64,000 nt of DNA from Streptomyces graminofaciens (GCF_030294945.1 NZ_AP018448.1:10698501-10762500), one strand, 5' to 3'; shown: positions 28,966 through 37,791, counted from the stretch's first letter. Translations and numbers: made by a program. The notes: generated by a model not told the origin, from the sequence alone.

Positions 28966-29196
28966 TCCGGAACGACCGCGTCAGTACCCCGCATCCGGTA
29001 CGGCCCACCGCCGCGGATGGGTCGTGGAGGGCCCGGAGTTCGGCCGGACGCAGAAGGTACTTCCGCCGCGCGCGCCGGTACCGGAAGGGAGGGCGGCCGC
29101 GATGGGCGCCGACACGGCCCGGATCCTCGGCCGGGGTGCTGGGCCGAGTGAACGCTTCTCCTTCGCCGTGCACCGCGTTCACCGGAACCGGGCCGA

Positions 29197-29227
29197 GTGA
29201 CCCGTGACCGCTGTGGCCACGGGTCAC
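29197..29227. terminator. Hairpin terminator after etfA
   Basis: A perfect 10-bp stem (GTGACCCGTG / CACGGGTCAC) with an 11-base loop lies just beyond the etfA stop. The 270 bases from the SDR remnant to here contain no gene I can support. Confidence 0.7.
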
Positions 29228-29234
29228 CGCACGG

Positions 29235-30197
29235 TCAGCCCTTGCGGGTGTTGATCTCTTCGGTGAGCTGGGGGACGACGTCGAAGAGGTCGCCGACGAC
29301 GCCGTAGTCGACGAGGTCGAAGATGGGGGCTTCGGCGTCCTTGTTGACGGCGACGATGGTCTTGGAGGTCTGCATGCCGGCGCGGTGCTGGATGGCGCCG
29401 GAGATGCCGTTGGCGATGTACAGCTGCGGGGAGACGGACTTGCCGGTCTGGCCGACCTGGTTGGTGTGCGGGTACCAGCCGGCGTCCACCGCGGCGCGCG
29501 AGGCGCCGACGGCCGCGCCGAGGGAGTCGGCGAGGGCCTCGATGATCGCGAAGTTCTCGGTGCCGTTGACGCCGCGGCCGCCGGAGACGACGATCGCGGC
29601 CTCGGTCAGCTCCGGGCGTCCGGTGGACTCGCGCGGGGTGCGGGCGGTGACCTTGGTGCCGGTGGCCAGCGCCCCGAAGGTCACCTCCAGCGCCTCGACC
29701 GCGCCGGCGGCCGGGGCGGCCTCGACGGCGGCGGAGTTCGGCTTGACCGTGATGACCGGGGTGCCCTTGGAGACACGGGTCTTGGTGGTGAAGGAGGCGG
29801 CGAACACCGACTGGGTGGCCACGGGGCCGGAGTCGCCGGCTTCGAGGTCGACGGCGTCGGTGATGATGCCGGAGCCGATGCGCAGGGCGAGGCGGGCGGC
29901 GATCTCCTTGCCCTCGGCGGAGGAGGGGACGAGGACGGCGGCCGGGGAGACGGCCTCGAAGGCGGCCTGGAGGGCGTCGACCTTGGGGACGACGAGGTAG
30001 TCGGCGTACTCGGCGGCGTCGTGGGTCAGGACGCGGGTCGCGCCGTGCTCGGCGAGCGCGGCGGCGGTGTCGGCGGCGCCGTTGCCGAGCGCGACGGCGA
30101 CGGGCTCGCCGATGCGGCGGGCCAGGGTCAGCAGCTCCAGGGTGGGCTTGCGGACGGCACCGTCCACGTGGTCGACGTAGACGAGAACTTCAGCCAT
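29235..30197 (-). CDS. etfA: Electron transfer flavoprotein alpha subunit
   Basis: This 320-residue FixB/EtfA protein has an N-terminal alpha/beta domain and a C-terminal FAD domain with [40 protein letters not shown] and [15 protein letters not shown], the FAD-binding signature. It accepts electrons from acyl-CoA dehydrogenases together with EtfB and passes them to the quinone pool. The ATG at 30197 lies 19 bases after etfB, so the two are cotranscribed. Acyl-CoA dehydrogenase remnants lie a few kilobases away, but intact partners must be elsewhere. Confidence 0.96.
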   Translation of the reverse strand: MAEVLVYVDHVDGAVRKPTLELLTLARRIGEPVAVALGNGAADTAAALAEHGATRVLTHDAAEYADYLVVPKVDALQAAFEAVSPAAVLVPSSAEGKEIAARLALRIGSGIITDAVDLEAGDSGPVATQSVFAASFTTKTRVSKGTPVITVKPNSAAVEAAPAAGAVEALEVTFGALATGTKVTARTPRESTGRPELTEAAIVVSGGRGVNGTENFAIIEALADSLGAAVGASRAAVDAGWYPHTNQVGQTGKSVSPQLYIANGISGAIQHRAGMQTSKTIVAVNKDAEAPIFDLVDYGVVGDLFDVVPQLTEEINTRKG

Positions 30198-30216
30198 GGA
30201 TCTTCAGCACCCTTTC

Positions 30217-31002
30217 TCAGATGAACTTCTGGCTCGCGAGGAACCCGGCGAGCTGCTTGCCGCCCTCGCCCTCGTCCTTGACGATCGTCCCGGCGGTACG
30301 CGCCGGGCGCTCGGCCGCGGAGTCGACGGCCGTCCAGGCGCCCTCCAGACCGACTTCCTCGGCCTCGATGTCGAGGTCGGACAGGTCCCAGGACGCCACC
30401 GGCTTCTTCTTCGCCGCCATGATGCCCTTGAAGGAGGGGTAACGCGCCTCGCCCGACTGGTCGGTGACCGACACGACCGCCGGCAGGGACGCCTCCAGCC
30501 GCTCCGACGCCGCGTCACCGTCCCGACGGCCCTTGACCACGCCGTCCTCGACGGAGACCTCGGACAGCAGGGTCACCTGGGGGACACCCAGACGCTCGGC
30601 GACCAGCGCCGGGACGATACCGCCGGTACCGTCGGTGGACGCCATGCCGGAGATCACCAGGTCGTAGCCGGCCTTCTCGATCGCCTTGGCCAGCACCAGC
30701 GACGTACCGATCGCGTCCGTGCCGTGCAGGTCGTCGTCCTCCACGTGGATCGCCTTGTCGGCGCCCATCGACAGCGCCTTGCGCAGCGCGTCCTTGGCGT
30801 CCTCGGGACCCACGGTCAGCACGGTGATCTCGGCATCGTCGGCCTCGTCGGCGATCTGCAGCGCCTGCTCGACCGCGTACTCGTCCAACTCGGAGAGCAG
30901 ACCGTCCACGTCGTCACGGTCGACGGTCAGGTCATCGGCGAAGTGCCGGTCGCCGGTGGCGTCGGGCACGTACTTCACAGTGACAACGATCCTCAAGCTC
31001 AC
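30217..31002 (-). CDS. etfB: Electron transfer flavoprotein beta subunit
   Basis: This 261-residue FixA/EtfB protein starts SLRIVVTVKYVPDATGDRHF and contains the AMP-binding loop region DLVISGMASTDGTGG and the recognition-loop/ETF signature around VTLLSEVSVEDG. The GTG at 31002 has AGGAG about 9 bases upstream; longer in-frame starts would overlap the GntR gene. It is followed by etfA and preceded at 49 bases by a GntR regulator on the same strand, which may control it. Confidence 0.95.
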   Translation of the reverse strand: MSLRIVVTVKYVPDATGDRHFADDLTVDRDDVDGLLSELDEYAVEQALQIADEADDAEITVLTVGPEDAKDALRKALSMGADKAIHVEDDDLHGTDAIGTSLVLAKAIEKAGYDLVISGMASTDGTGGIVPALVAERLGVPQVTLLSEVSVEDGVVKGRRDGDAASERLEASLPAVVSVTDQSGEARYPSFKGIMAAKKKPVASWDLSDLDIEAEEVGLEGAWTAVDSAAERPARTAGTIVKDEGEGGKQLAGFLASQKFI

Positions 31003-31051
31003 AATCGATCTCCTCTGGTCTCCTGATGGGTGTCCGGGATTGTCTCGGCCG

Positions 31052-31810
31052 TCATGGGCCACTGCGTCGCAGCCGCACGTGGTACGAGTAGTGCTCCGGC
31101 AGAAAGTGACTGATGGCCAGCTCCACGAGCTGTCCGGTGACGGACTGGTAGACACGGTCGATGCGCAGCAGCGGCCTGCCCGGTTCGCAGTTCAGGTGGC
31201 TCGCGATCTCGGGCGTCGCCTCGGCGACCGTGATGCTCTGCTCTGCTTCGGCGATCGGCTCGGGCAGACGCTGGTCGAGCAGCCCGAGGACGGTGAGGGC
31301 GTTGGGCGTGCCCGGCAGCAACAGCTCCTGCACCGATTCCAGCAACCGGCCGACGGCGGGTGGCAGCCAGACCGCGGTGTGGCAGAACGCGACGTCTTCG
31401 TGCAGCCGCAGGAAGGTCAGCTTGTGCACCCGGTCGGTGTGGAGGCCCAGCCGGCCCGCCGCGTCGACGTCCACCCGCCGGTGCAGAGGCGTGACGACGG
31501 CCATGCGGGTGTCCAGGGACAGCCCCATGAGGTCGTCCACCGAGCCGATCTGGCGCAGGTACTGCTGCTCACGGGGGGTGGCGAACGTGCCGCGCCCCGC
31601 CACCCGGTAGACCAGGCCCTCCGCGACGAGGTCCTGGAACGCCCGGCGCACGGTCTGCCGGCTGACCTGGTACCGCTCGGCCAGTTCGGCCTCCGTGGGC
31701 AGCCGCACCCCGTCGGGGTAGTCGTGCCGCAGGACCGACGCCCGTAGGTCACGGGCGAGCCTGAGGTACGCGCTCTCCCGCACCCCGTCACCGCTTGCGA
31801 CGTCAGCCAT
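31052..31810 (-). CDS. GntR/HutC-family regulator
   Basis: This 252-residue regulator has an N-terminal winged helix (about 12-75; YPDGVRLPTEAELAERYQVS, RQTVRRAFQDLVAEGL) and a C-terminal UTRA ligand domain (about 95-245; LLRIDRVYQSVTGQLVELAI). The ATG at 31810 has GGAGG about 8 bases upstream. It precedes etfB-etfA on the same strand and diverges from a MftR-like gene. Known UTRA regulators bind sugars, amino acids or fatty acyl derivatives; the effector here is unknown. Confidence 0.92.
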   Translation of the reverse strand: MADVASGDGVRESAYLRLARDLRASVLRHDYPDGVRLPTEAELAERYQVSRQTVRRAFQDLVAEGLVYRVAGRGTFATPREQQYLRQIGSVDDLMGLSLDTRMAVVTPLHRRVDVDAAGRLGLHTDRVHKLTFLRLHEDVAFCHTAVWLPPAVGRLLESVQELLLPGTPNALTVLGLLDQRLPEPIAEAEQSITVAEATPEIASHLNCEPGRPLLRIDRVYQSVTGQLVELAISHFLPEHYSYHVRLRRSGP

Positions 31811-31859
31811 CGAGTTCCTCCCGGGCATGAGCTGCCCGTGTCGATCAGCCCTGTCAGCA

Positions 31860-31877
31860 GATTTGTACGGCCAAATC
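31860..31877. promoter_or_regulatory. Candidate operator, perfect 6-6-6 inverted repeat
   Basis: GATTTG-TACGGC-CAAATC lies 50 bases before the GntR start, in the divergent gap with the MftR-like gene. It is probably bound by one of these two regulators. Confidence 0.45.
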
Positions 31878-32022
31878 CAATCCGCTGTCAACGCTGTCCC
31901 CGCCCGCTGAACTGTGACCTTTCTAATCGCGGAACGCTCGGCGGGGAAGCACCGGCAGACGGGCGCGCCTTTGTACGCAACAATGTCGTGCCGAAGGAAG
32001 GAAAGGGAGGAAGGGACCGCGG

Positions 32023-32652
32023 ATGGAGCCGCTCCAGAAGAAGGCGGCGGCCCGCACGGGCTCCGCCCGAACCGGCCGGCCGTACGCGACATCACGGCCC
32101 GTACTCGAACGGCTGGGCTTCGAGCTGTTCGCACGGCAGGGGTTCGACGGCACGACGGTCGACGACATCGCCGACGCGGCGGGGATCGGCCGCCGCACCT
32201 TCTTCCGGTACTTCGCCTCCAAGAACGACCTCGTGTGGGGCGACTTCGAAGCGCAGCTGGCCAGGCTCGACGCCTTGCTGGCGGCGGCGGACCCGGACAC
32301 GCCGATGATGGACGCGGTGCGCGAGGCGGTCGTCGAGTTCAACCGGTTCGACCCGGCGTTGGTGCCCTGGCACCGCCAGCGCATGGCGCTCATCCTGCGG
32401 GTGCCGACCCTCCAGGCGGACTCGGCCGTGCGCTACGCGTCGTGGCGGACGCTCGTCACGGAGTTCGCCGCCCGGCGCCTGGACCGGCCCGCCTCCGACC
32501 TGCTGCCCCGGCTGATCGGCGGTACCGTCCTGGCCGCGTGCGTCGCCGCGTACGAGCAGTGGCTGACCGACGAGGACGCCGATTTGAGCGACCTGCTGGA
32601 CCTGGCCGTCCGGCAACTCGCGGCCGGGTACGGGGACCTCGGCAGCGGGTAG
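32023..32652 (+). CDS. MftR-like (mycofactocin system) TetR-family regulator
   Basis: This 209-residue TetR protein has a helix-turn-helix (VDDIADAAGIGRRTFFRYFA) with downstream features shared with mycofactocin-system regulators: SKNDLVWGDFEAQLARLDAL, AVVEFNRFDPALVPWHRQRM and ILRVPTLQADSAVRYASW. Known MftR responds to acyl-CoAs and controls mycofactocin genes. The peptide precursor mftA and mftB/mftC are not in the window, but C-terminal remnants of a GMC oxidoreductase and an SDR typical of such loci follow directly. RBS GGAGGAAGGG precedes the ATG region. Confidence 0.85.
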   Translation: MEPLQKKAAARTGSARTGRPYATSRPVLERLGFELFARQGFDGTTVDDIADAAGIGRRTFFRYFASKNDLVWGDFEAQLARLDALLAAADPDTPMMDAVREAVVEFNRFDPALVPWHRQRMALILRVPTLQADSAVRYASWRTLVTEFAARRLDRPASDLLPRLIGGTVLAACVAAYEQWLTDEDADLSDLLDLAVRQLAAGYGDLGSG

Positions 32653-32683
32653 TGCCGCTTCCGGCTCCCGGGCCGCCCGTGGT

Positions 32684-32753
32684 CCTGGACGGTTCACGTC
32701 AGGCCGCGGCGCATGGTGCCTGGACGGTTCACGTCACGCCGCGGCGCATGGCG
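32684..32753. repeat. Tandem duplication of 35 bp at the end of the GMC remnant
   Basis: CCTGGACGGTTCACGTCA-GCCGCGGCGCATGG-type units occur back to back at 32684-32718 and 32719-32753 with two to three mismatches. The second copy contains the last codons and stop of the GMC gene on the minus strand, so the first is a duplicated tail. Confidence 0.9.
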
Positions 32754-33160
32754 TCGGCGACGAGTTCCCCGATGAGGACGGCGGTCGCCGCCGGGCCCCG
32801 TAGCGGGGGCGTCGGCAGGATCGACGTGTCGGCGACACGCAGACCGGCGACACCGTGCACCCTTCCGTAGGGATCGACGGCCGCCCGGGGATCGCCGACG
32901 GGGCCCAGGGGAACCGTGCCGCAGGTGTGCTGGGACGTGCCGAGATGCCCGAGGACCCACTCGTCGAGCAGACGGTCGTCGCCCAGTACCCGTGCCCCCG
33001 GCTCCGTGAGCCCGCCGGAGACCTCCCCGAAATCACTCGTACCGACCAACTCGGCGGTGACACGGACCACTTCGCGCATTCGCCGCCGGTCCTCCGGGGT
33101 CGACAGATAGCCGTAGCCGATGCTCGGGGGTGTCGCGGGATCGGCGGAACGCGTGCGCAT
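32729..33160 (-). pseudogene. C-terminal remnant of GMC oxidoreductase (mycofactocin-associated MftG-like)
   Basis: About 143 residues match the C-terminal substrate/FAD part of a GMC flavoprotein: ATPPSIGYGYLSTPEDRRRM, LGTSQHTCGTVPLGPVGDPR, the active-site region with its His, and DPYGRVHGVAGLRVADTSIL followed by PTPPLRGPAATAVLIGE. Intact members have about 480-520 residues with an N-terminal GxGxxG FAD motif, absent here. The YGYLSTPED segment and the MftR-like neighbour point to the mycofactocin-associated group. A truncated protein could be translated but would lack the flavin-binding N-terminus. Confidence 0.7.
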
Positions 33161-33181
33161 CCGGCCGCTCGTCCGCGGCGT

Positions 33182-33304
33182 GACGCCTGGGACGTCGTCG
33201 TCGACGTCAACCTCAAGGGCGCCTGGAACACGGCACGGGCCGCGATCCCCTGGATGATCGAGGCGGGGGAGGGCGGCTCGACCGTCATCACCAGCTCGGC
33301 GGCT
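33182..33304 (+). pseudogene. Short internal fragment of a mycofactocin-coupled-type SDR
   Basis: About 40 residues (AWDVVVDVNLKGAWNTARAA, IPWMIEAGEGGSTVITSSA) match the central NVNL/serine region of SDR oxidoreductases, with the AWNT and WMIEAGEGG wording seen in mycofactocin-coupled members. Both ends are lost: the left meets the truncated GMC gene on the other strand and the right meets the quinone oxidoreductase remnant in another frame. Confidence 0.55.
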
Positions 33305-33900
33305 CCCTGGTCACCGTCGGGCAGGGCGCGGCGGGGGAGTGGACAGCGGTGCTCGGGGCCGCGGGCGGGGTCGGCAGCGCGGCCGTCGACATCGCGACCC
33401 GGCTGGGGATGCGGGTCGTCGCGGCGGCGTCGAGTCAGGAGCGGCTCGCGGTAGCCCGCAAGCTCGGCGCCGAGGCCGGTGTCGACTACGCCCACGAGGA
33501 CCTGAAGACGCGGATCCGCGAGCTGACCGGCGGCGAGGGCGCCCACCTCGTCGTCGACCCCGTGGGCGGCGACCACGCGGAGGCCGCCCTGCGCGCGCTG
33601 CGGCGGGGCGGCCGGTTCGTGACGGTGGGCTACGCCGACGGGAAGATCCCCCGGATCCCGCTAAACCTCGTACTGCTCAAGGACGCCGTCGTACGGGGCT
33701 TCGAGATCCGCATGCTGCGCCAGTACGCCCCGCAGTCGGTGGCCGCCGGCGATCGGGCGCTCGCCCGGATGGTCCGGGACGGGATGCGCCCGCTCGTCTC
33801 CCGCGTCCACCCCCTCGGCGAGGTGGCGTCCGCACTGACCGACGTGGCGGAACGGCGCACCACCGGCAAGGTGGTCATCGACATGACGTGGCGAGCGTGA
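33301..33900 (+). pseudogene. C-terminal remnant of NADPH:quinone oxidoreductase (MDR family)
   Basis: About 200 residues cover the nucleotide-binding and C-terminal part of a zinc-free MDR enzyme: LGAAGGVGSAAVDIATRLGM, ELTGGEGAHLVVDPVGGDHA, FVTVGYADGKIPRIPLNLVL and the C-terminal TGKVVIDM. The N-terminal catalytic domain (about 130 residues) is missing, replaced by the SDR fragment. A GTG at 33349 could give a 183-residue product, which would bind NADPH at best. Confidence 0.7.
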
Positions 33901-33999
33901 ACTCCGGTCAGAACGTGGTGGCTGCTCCACCCGGACGTACGCCGGGGCCTCGCGTCGTCTACGGCCTGTGACGTCCGTGCCCACCGGGCGCCCCGGCTT

Positions 34000-34866
34000 C
34001 TACAGCGTGAAGGGGCGCCCGTCCACGATGCCGGTCTGCAGCCTGGCGCTGCCGCTGTGGGTGTCGACATGGAGCAGAAAGGCGTACGGGTGGTTGTGGC
34101 ACTTTCGGCTGATACGGCGCCAGTTGGCGAGCAGGAACGTCACGCTGGCCTGCGTCGCCACATCGCTGCTGCCGGCGCAGATCGTGACCCGGGGGCCGGA
34201 GGCCTCGGTGGCGAAGGACTGGATGGTGGCTATCTCGGTGTCGGGCGCGTTACCCCTGCCCGCGAAGAACTGACCGGCCAACGGACCCGACCTGACCCGC
34301 AGCCCCCATTCGCCGTCGCCGCCCTGCTGCTCGGGGACCGCCTGCGCCGACGGATGCCTGAATCCCAGGGCGGTCAGATGGTTGTAGGTGGGGCCGCCGA
34401 TCAGGACGAGACTGCGGCCCGCCACCTGGCTGGGCAGATGGGCGAAGGGTTCCGTGGCCGCCGAGGCGGTGGCGAGAGCGCTGCTCGGCGGACAGAACTC
34501 GGTTCCCTCCACCGGGCCGGACGCCCCGATCCGGCCGGACGGCAGGACAGGCGTGCGCGGGCGCAGCAGCCGTACCAGCGGATCGGTCAGCGATTCGCGC
34601 AGGGCGATCGCTGCCTCGAACTCGCGCCGGGACACCACATTGCCGACGAATCCGTTCTGCCGGTAGCTGCCGACGGTTCCGCCCTCGCGTACCAGCATGT
34701 CGGGCAGCACGATCAGCAGGCGCCGGTCGCCGGTGGCGCCGAGCAGGTGTGCCAGGCCCCGTGTCTGTCGGCGCAGGAGCACATAACCGAAGCCGATGGC
34801 CAGCACCGACCAGATCAGGTCCGCCGCAAGATTGTCGATGATCGCCGTCACCTCCATGAGTGCCAC
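34000..34866 (-). CDS. Membrane-anchored protein of unknown function
   Basis: I do not recognise this 288-residue protein. It has one N-terminal transmembrane helix (about 8-30; ADLIWSVLAIGFGYVLLRR) followed by a soluble region that looks alpha/beta. Notable blocks are RRLLIVLPDMLVREGG, RSLVLIGGPTYNHLT, LRVRSGPLAGQFF and a late ITICAGSSDVATQASVTFLL-like hydrophobic stretch. The GTG at 34866 and ATG at 34857 are both possible. It is third in a tight minus-strand unit after a PIG-L deacetylase and an AAC(2')-type acetyltransferase (16-base gap), so it is probably part of the same process. Confidence 0.75.
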   Translation of the reverse strand: MALMEVTAIIDNLAADLIWSVLAIGFGYVLLRRQTRGLAHLLGATGDRRLLIVLPDMLVREGGTVGSYRQNGFVGNVVSRREFEAAIALRESLTDPLVRLLRPRTPVLPSGRIGASGPVEGTEFCPPSSALATASAATEPFAHLPSQVAGRSLVLIGGPTYNHLTALGFRHPSAQAVPEQQGGDGEWGLRVRSGPLAGQFFAGRGNAPDTEIATIQSFATEASGPRVTICAGSSDVATQASVTFLLANWRRISRKCHNHPYAFLLHVDTHSGSARLQTGIVDGRPFTL

Positions 34867-34882
34867 GCCGGTCCCGAAGGCT

Positions 34883-35416
34883 TCACCAGATGTCTCCGTC
34901 CCGCCAGTCGGTGGTCAGATCCGCGTCGGGGTTCACGCTGCTGTCGACCGGCAGGCGGAACATGACGGCTCCGCGCGCGGGCGCGGCGGGGAGGGTCTCC
35001 TCGTCGGTCCGGACGAAGGTCGGTCCGCGCCACTTCTGCCAGCCCTGGCGTTCGTAGAACTCGTACTTGCTGGCCGCGAAAACGCCGATCTCATGATGCA
35101 GTCGGATCTCCGCCGTGGCCATGGCGACGACGATGCTGCCCAGTCCACGGTGCCGCAGGTGCGGCACTGTCGCCATCGACTCCCCGTACATTCCCCGGAG
35201 AGCGACGTTCCCCTGCTTGAACCACCGTGGTACCAGGGAACCGTGGGCGGCGAGTTCGCCCCGGTAGCGGAGGAGATAGTGGATGCCTCCGAGACAGTGC
35301 TGCCAGGCCGTGTCGCCATACCGCTCGCCGAAGCAGCCCTCCAGCATCGTGCGCAGCTCGGCCCGGCCGCCCTTCCCTAGTTCTTCCGTGGTGCGTGTCT
35401 CGATGGTGATCGACAC
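34883..35416 (-). CDS. AAC(2')-type aminoglycoside N-acetyltransferase family protein
   Basis: This 177-residue GNAT enzyme aligns along its length with aminoglycoside 2'-N-acetyltransferases such as mycobacterial AAC(2')-I as I recall them: WQHCLGGIHYLLRYRGELAA near the N-terminus, VALRGMYGESMATVPHLRHR with the acetyl-CoA loop RHRGLG, YERQGWQKWRGPTFV, and the family's C-terminal TDWRDGDIW. It would acetylate the 2'-amino group of an aminoglycoside or aminosugar. Identity is distant in the middle, so the natural substrate may differ. It lies 25 bases after the PIG-L deacetylase gene. Confidence 0.82.
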   Translation of the reverse strand: MSITIETRTTEELGKGGRAELRTMLEGCFGERYGDTAWQHCLGGIHYLLRYRGELAAHGSLVPRWFKQGNVALRGMYGESMATVPHLRHRGLGSIVVAMATAEIRLHHEIGVFAASKYEFYERQGWQKWRGPTFVRTDEETLPAAPARGAVMFRLPVDSSVNPDADLTTDWRDGDIW

Positions 35417-35441
35417 GATGACCCGCCTTCCGTGTGTGGTG

Positions 35442-36062
35442 TCACTCGGCCGAACCGAGCGGCAGGGCGAACCGGAGGGGTACGAACATCTCGGCGAAGT
35501 CGCAGCCGAATCGCGTGCCGTGCAGGAACGCCCGTGCCCGGACCGACTTGCTCCGAAGCTCCGGGCGGGTACGCACCTGAGAGGCGTGGGTGGACAGGAG
35601 AGTGGCCTTCTCCTTGATCACCGATCCGATGTTCACGCCTATGCCGGAGGACAGCAGCGGAGAGCGCGGGGATTCGAACAGCAGTACGTTGGCGAGCTGC
35701 CGGGCGGCGATCCGCATCGCTCGGTGCGTCTGTATGTGGTCCTGGTGGGTGTCCTCGGGTAAGTGCGTGTAGACCAGGTCCGGGTCGGCGCTCGCTATCT
35801 CCTCCTCCAGGAGCGTCACCAGTTCGTCCAGCGGCCCCAGACGGCCATCGGGTAGCCGGAGCATGACAACTTTGGCGCCGAGGGCCTCGGCGGCCCGGGT
35901 CTGTTCGGCGGCGCGCTCCGTGGCGTCACCACCACGGGCTCCGTCGCTCACGACGACCAGCGTGATGGAGGCACCCTGAGCCGCGTGGCGCAGCAGCGCA
36001 CCGCCGCACCCGAACTCGATGTCGTCCGGATGGGCTCCGACCGCCAGCACTCGATCCCACAT
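35442..36062 (-). CDS. PIG-L/LmbE-family N-deacetylase
   Basis: This 206-residue zinc-dependent deacetylase has the metal motif AHPDDIEFGCGG at about 9-20, SDGARGGDATERAAEQTRAA, and PEDTHQDHIQTHRAMRIA with the third metal His. The family removes acetyl groups from GlcNAc-linked substrates (MshB, glycopeptide and aminoglycoside maturation enzymes). The ATG at 36062 has GGGGGA about 6 bases upstream; a longer frame from 36170 is unlikely. It is first in a unit with an aminoglycoside-type acetyltransferase and an unknown membrane protein. Confidence 0.9.
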   Translation of the reverse strand: MWDRVLAVGAHPDDIEFGCGGALLRHAAQGASITLVVVSDGARGGDATERAAEQTRAAEALGAKVVMLRLPDGRLGPLDELVTLLEEEIASADPDLVYTHLPEDTHQDHIQTHRAMRIAARQLANVLLFESPRSPLLSSGIGVNIGSVIKEKATLLSTHASQVRTRPELRSKSVRARAFLHGTRFGCDFAEMFVPLRFALPLGSAE

Positions 36063-36243
36063 CGCGCGTCCCCCGTCGAGCACATGAGCACATGGCCTGA
36101 ATCTTGCGGGTTCAACTATGAGGTGGACAGATCGGGAAAGTCCTGAAAGGAGCGCCGAATTGGCAGCCAACTACGGCTAATTCATCACCTGCTGATGCAG
36201 CATTGATCTCTGCGGTCCTCCCCACTCTGCCCTCCGGCCGATT

Positions 36244-37665
36244 TCAGGAGATCCGAGCCACACCGGCCAGCCGCGTGGGCGGCAGATACTCGCGCACGTA
36301 CGTCCGCTCCCAGCACGCCCTTGTCTCCCGCCACTCCCGCCAGGTCGTGTAGCGGTAGCGGAAGAGCCGGGCGCGCACATAGCGCGGCGGGGCGTCCGCC
36401 GGGAACGGGGAGCGCCGCAGCAGGCGGAGTGTGTCGTGGTCGTTGTCCAGGAGCCGCTCCACCAGACCGCCGAACCAGGGGGTGGCATACGCGGGGGAGA
36501 GGGCCGCGAACCACATCAGCCAGTCGAGCCGCAGATGGTACGGCGCGAACTGGCGCGGCCAGTGCCGTGGATCGCCCGGCTTGCCCTTGAACTCGTACTC
36601 CCGCCAGTCCGAGTCCTCGCGCGGTACGTCGTCCGCCGTGCCCTCGACCACCACCTCGTAGCGGACGCGGCTGACACTGCCGAAGGCGCCGTAGGTGTTG
36701 ACCAGGTGGAGCGGGTCGAAGGAGCGGTTCATGACCTGGCGGCGGGAGAGCATGTTGCGGACCGGGCGGTAGCTCAGCCCGAGGAGCAGCGCGGCGACCG
36801 CGAGAACGACGCTCTCGTACCAGATTGGTGCCGAGGGCGTGTCCGGTGGCGTGCCCCCGAAGTCGACGGCGGACAGGGCCAGCACGACGGTGATCCAGTT
36901 CAGCCAGGAGAAGTTGCCCGACAGGATCAGCCACAGCTGGGTCACGATCATCAGCGAGGCGGCGGCCGTCGCGATCGGCTGCGGGGTGAACAACAGCACC
37001 GGGACGACGAGTTGGGTGACGTGGTTCGCGGCGACCTCGACCCGGTGCAGGGGCCTCGGCAGATGATGGAAGAACCAGCTGAACGGGCCGGGCATGGGCT
37101 GCGTCTCGTGATGATGGTAGAGACAGGTCAGCTCGCGCCAGCACGGGTCGCCGCGCATCTTGATCAGCCCGGCGCCGAACTCCACCCGGAACAGCACCCA
37201 CCGCAGCAGGAACAGCACCACGACCGGCGGCGCCACCTCGTCATTGCCGAGGAACACGGCGAGAAAGCCGACCTCCAGGAGCAGCGACTCCCAGCCGAAC
37301 GCGTACCAGGTCTGGCCGACGTTCACGATCGACAGATACATCGCCCATGGCACGAGCCAAAGGGCCATCCCGGCGAGGAGTGGAAGCCGCGAGTCGAGCC
37401 CCGCGAGCAGCGCCGCCGACACCGCGCAGCCGGCCCAGGCCCAGCCCGCGAAGAAACGGTCCGAGTAGTGCAGGTGGAAGACACCGGGCGCGTACCGCAG
37501 CGGCACCCGTTCGACGTAGCGGGGGACCGGCAGCATTCCGCGCTCCCCGATCAGTGCCCGGAACTGCAGGGCCGCGCCGAGGAAGGCGACCAGATAGACC
37601 ACGGCCAGAGCCCGCTGGAAGAGCAGACGGCTCAGCCAGTAGTCGGGTGCGGTGAACCACTCCAT
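36244..37665 (-). CDS. Lipase maturation factor family protein
   Basis: This 473-residue membrane protein with about seven to nine hydrophobic helices belongs to the LMF1/DUF1222 family. Characteristic blocks are LQFRALIGERGMLP, YAFGWESLLLEVGFLAVFLG, RWVLFRVEFGAGLIKMRGDP, CWRELTCLYHHHETQPMP and the soluble C-terminal EYEFKGKPGDPRHWPRQFAP. LMF1 helps fold lipases in the animal ER; the bacterial role is undetermined. It diverges from the PAS-GAF-SpoIIE gene. The 180 bases downstream hold no gene. Confidence 0.92.
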   Translation of the reverse strand: MEWFTAPDYWLSRLLFQRALAVVYLVAFLGAALQFRALIGERGMLPVPRYVERVPLRYAPGVFHLHYSDRFFAGWAWAGCAVSAALLAGLDSRLPLLAGMALWLVPWAMYLSIVNVGQTWYAFGWESLLLEVGFLAVFLGNDEVAPPVVVLFLLRWVLFRVEFGAGLIKMRGDPCWRELTCLYHHHETQPMPGPFSWFFHHLPRPLHRVEVAANHVTQLVVPVLLFTPQPIATAAASLMIVTQLWLILSGNFSWLNWITVVLALSAVDFGGTPPDTPSAPIWYESVVLAVAALLLGLSYRPVRNMLSRRQVMNRSFDPLHLVNTYGAFGSVSRVRYEVVVEGTADDVPREDSDWREYEFKGKPGDPRHWPRQFAPYHLRLDWLMWFAALSPAYATPWFGGLVERLLDNDHDTLRLLRRSPFPADAPPRYVRARLFRYRYTTWREWRETRACWERTYVREYLPPTRLAGVARIS

Positions 37666-37791
37666 GGGCTCTCGCGCTCCCGGGTCGAGGACGAAAGGAG
37701 GTGCACTACCGACGATAGTGACCCGATTTCCTTATCGCTCACCCCGAGCACACCAGTCGAATAATCCGGCAGATCCTGACAAAGTGTCCCC

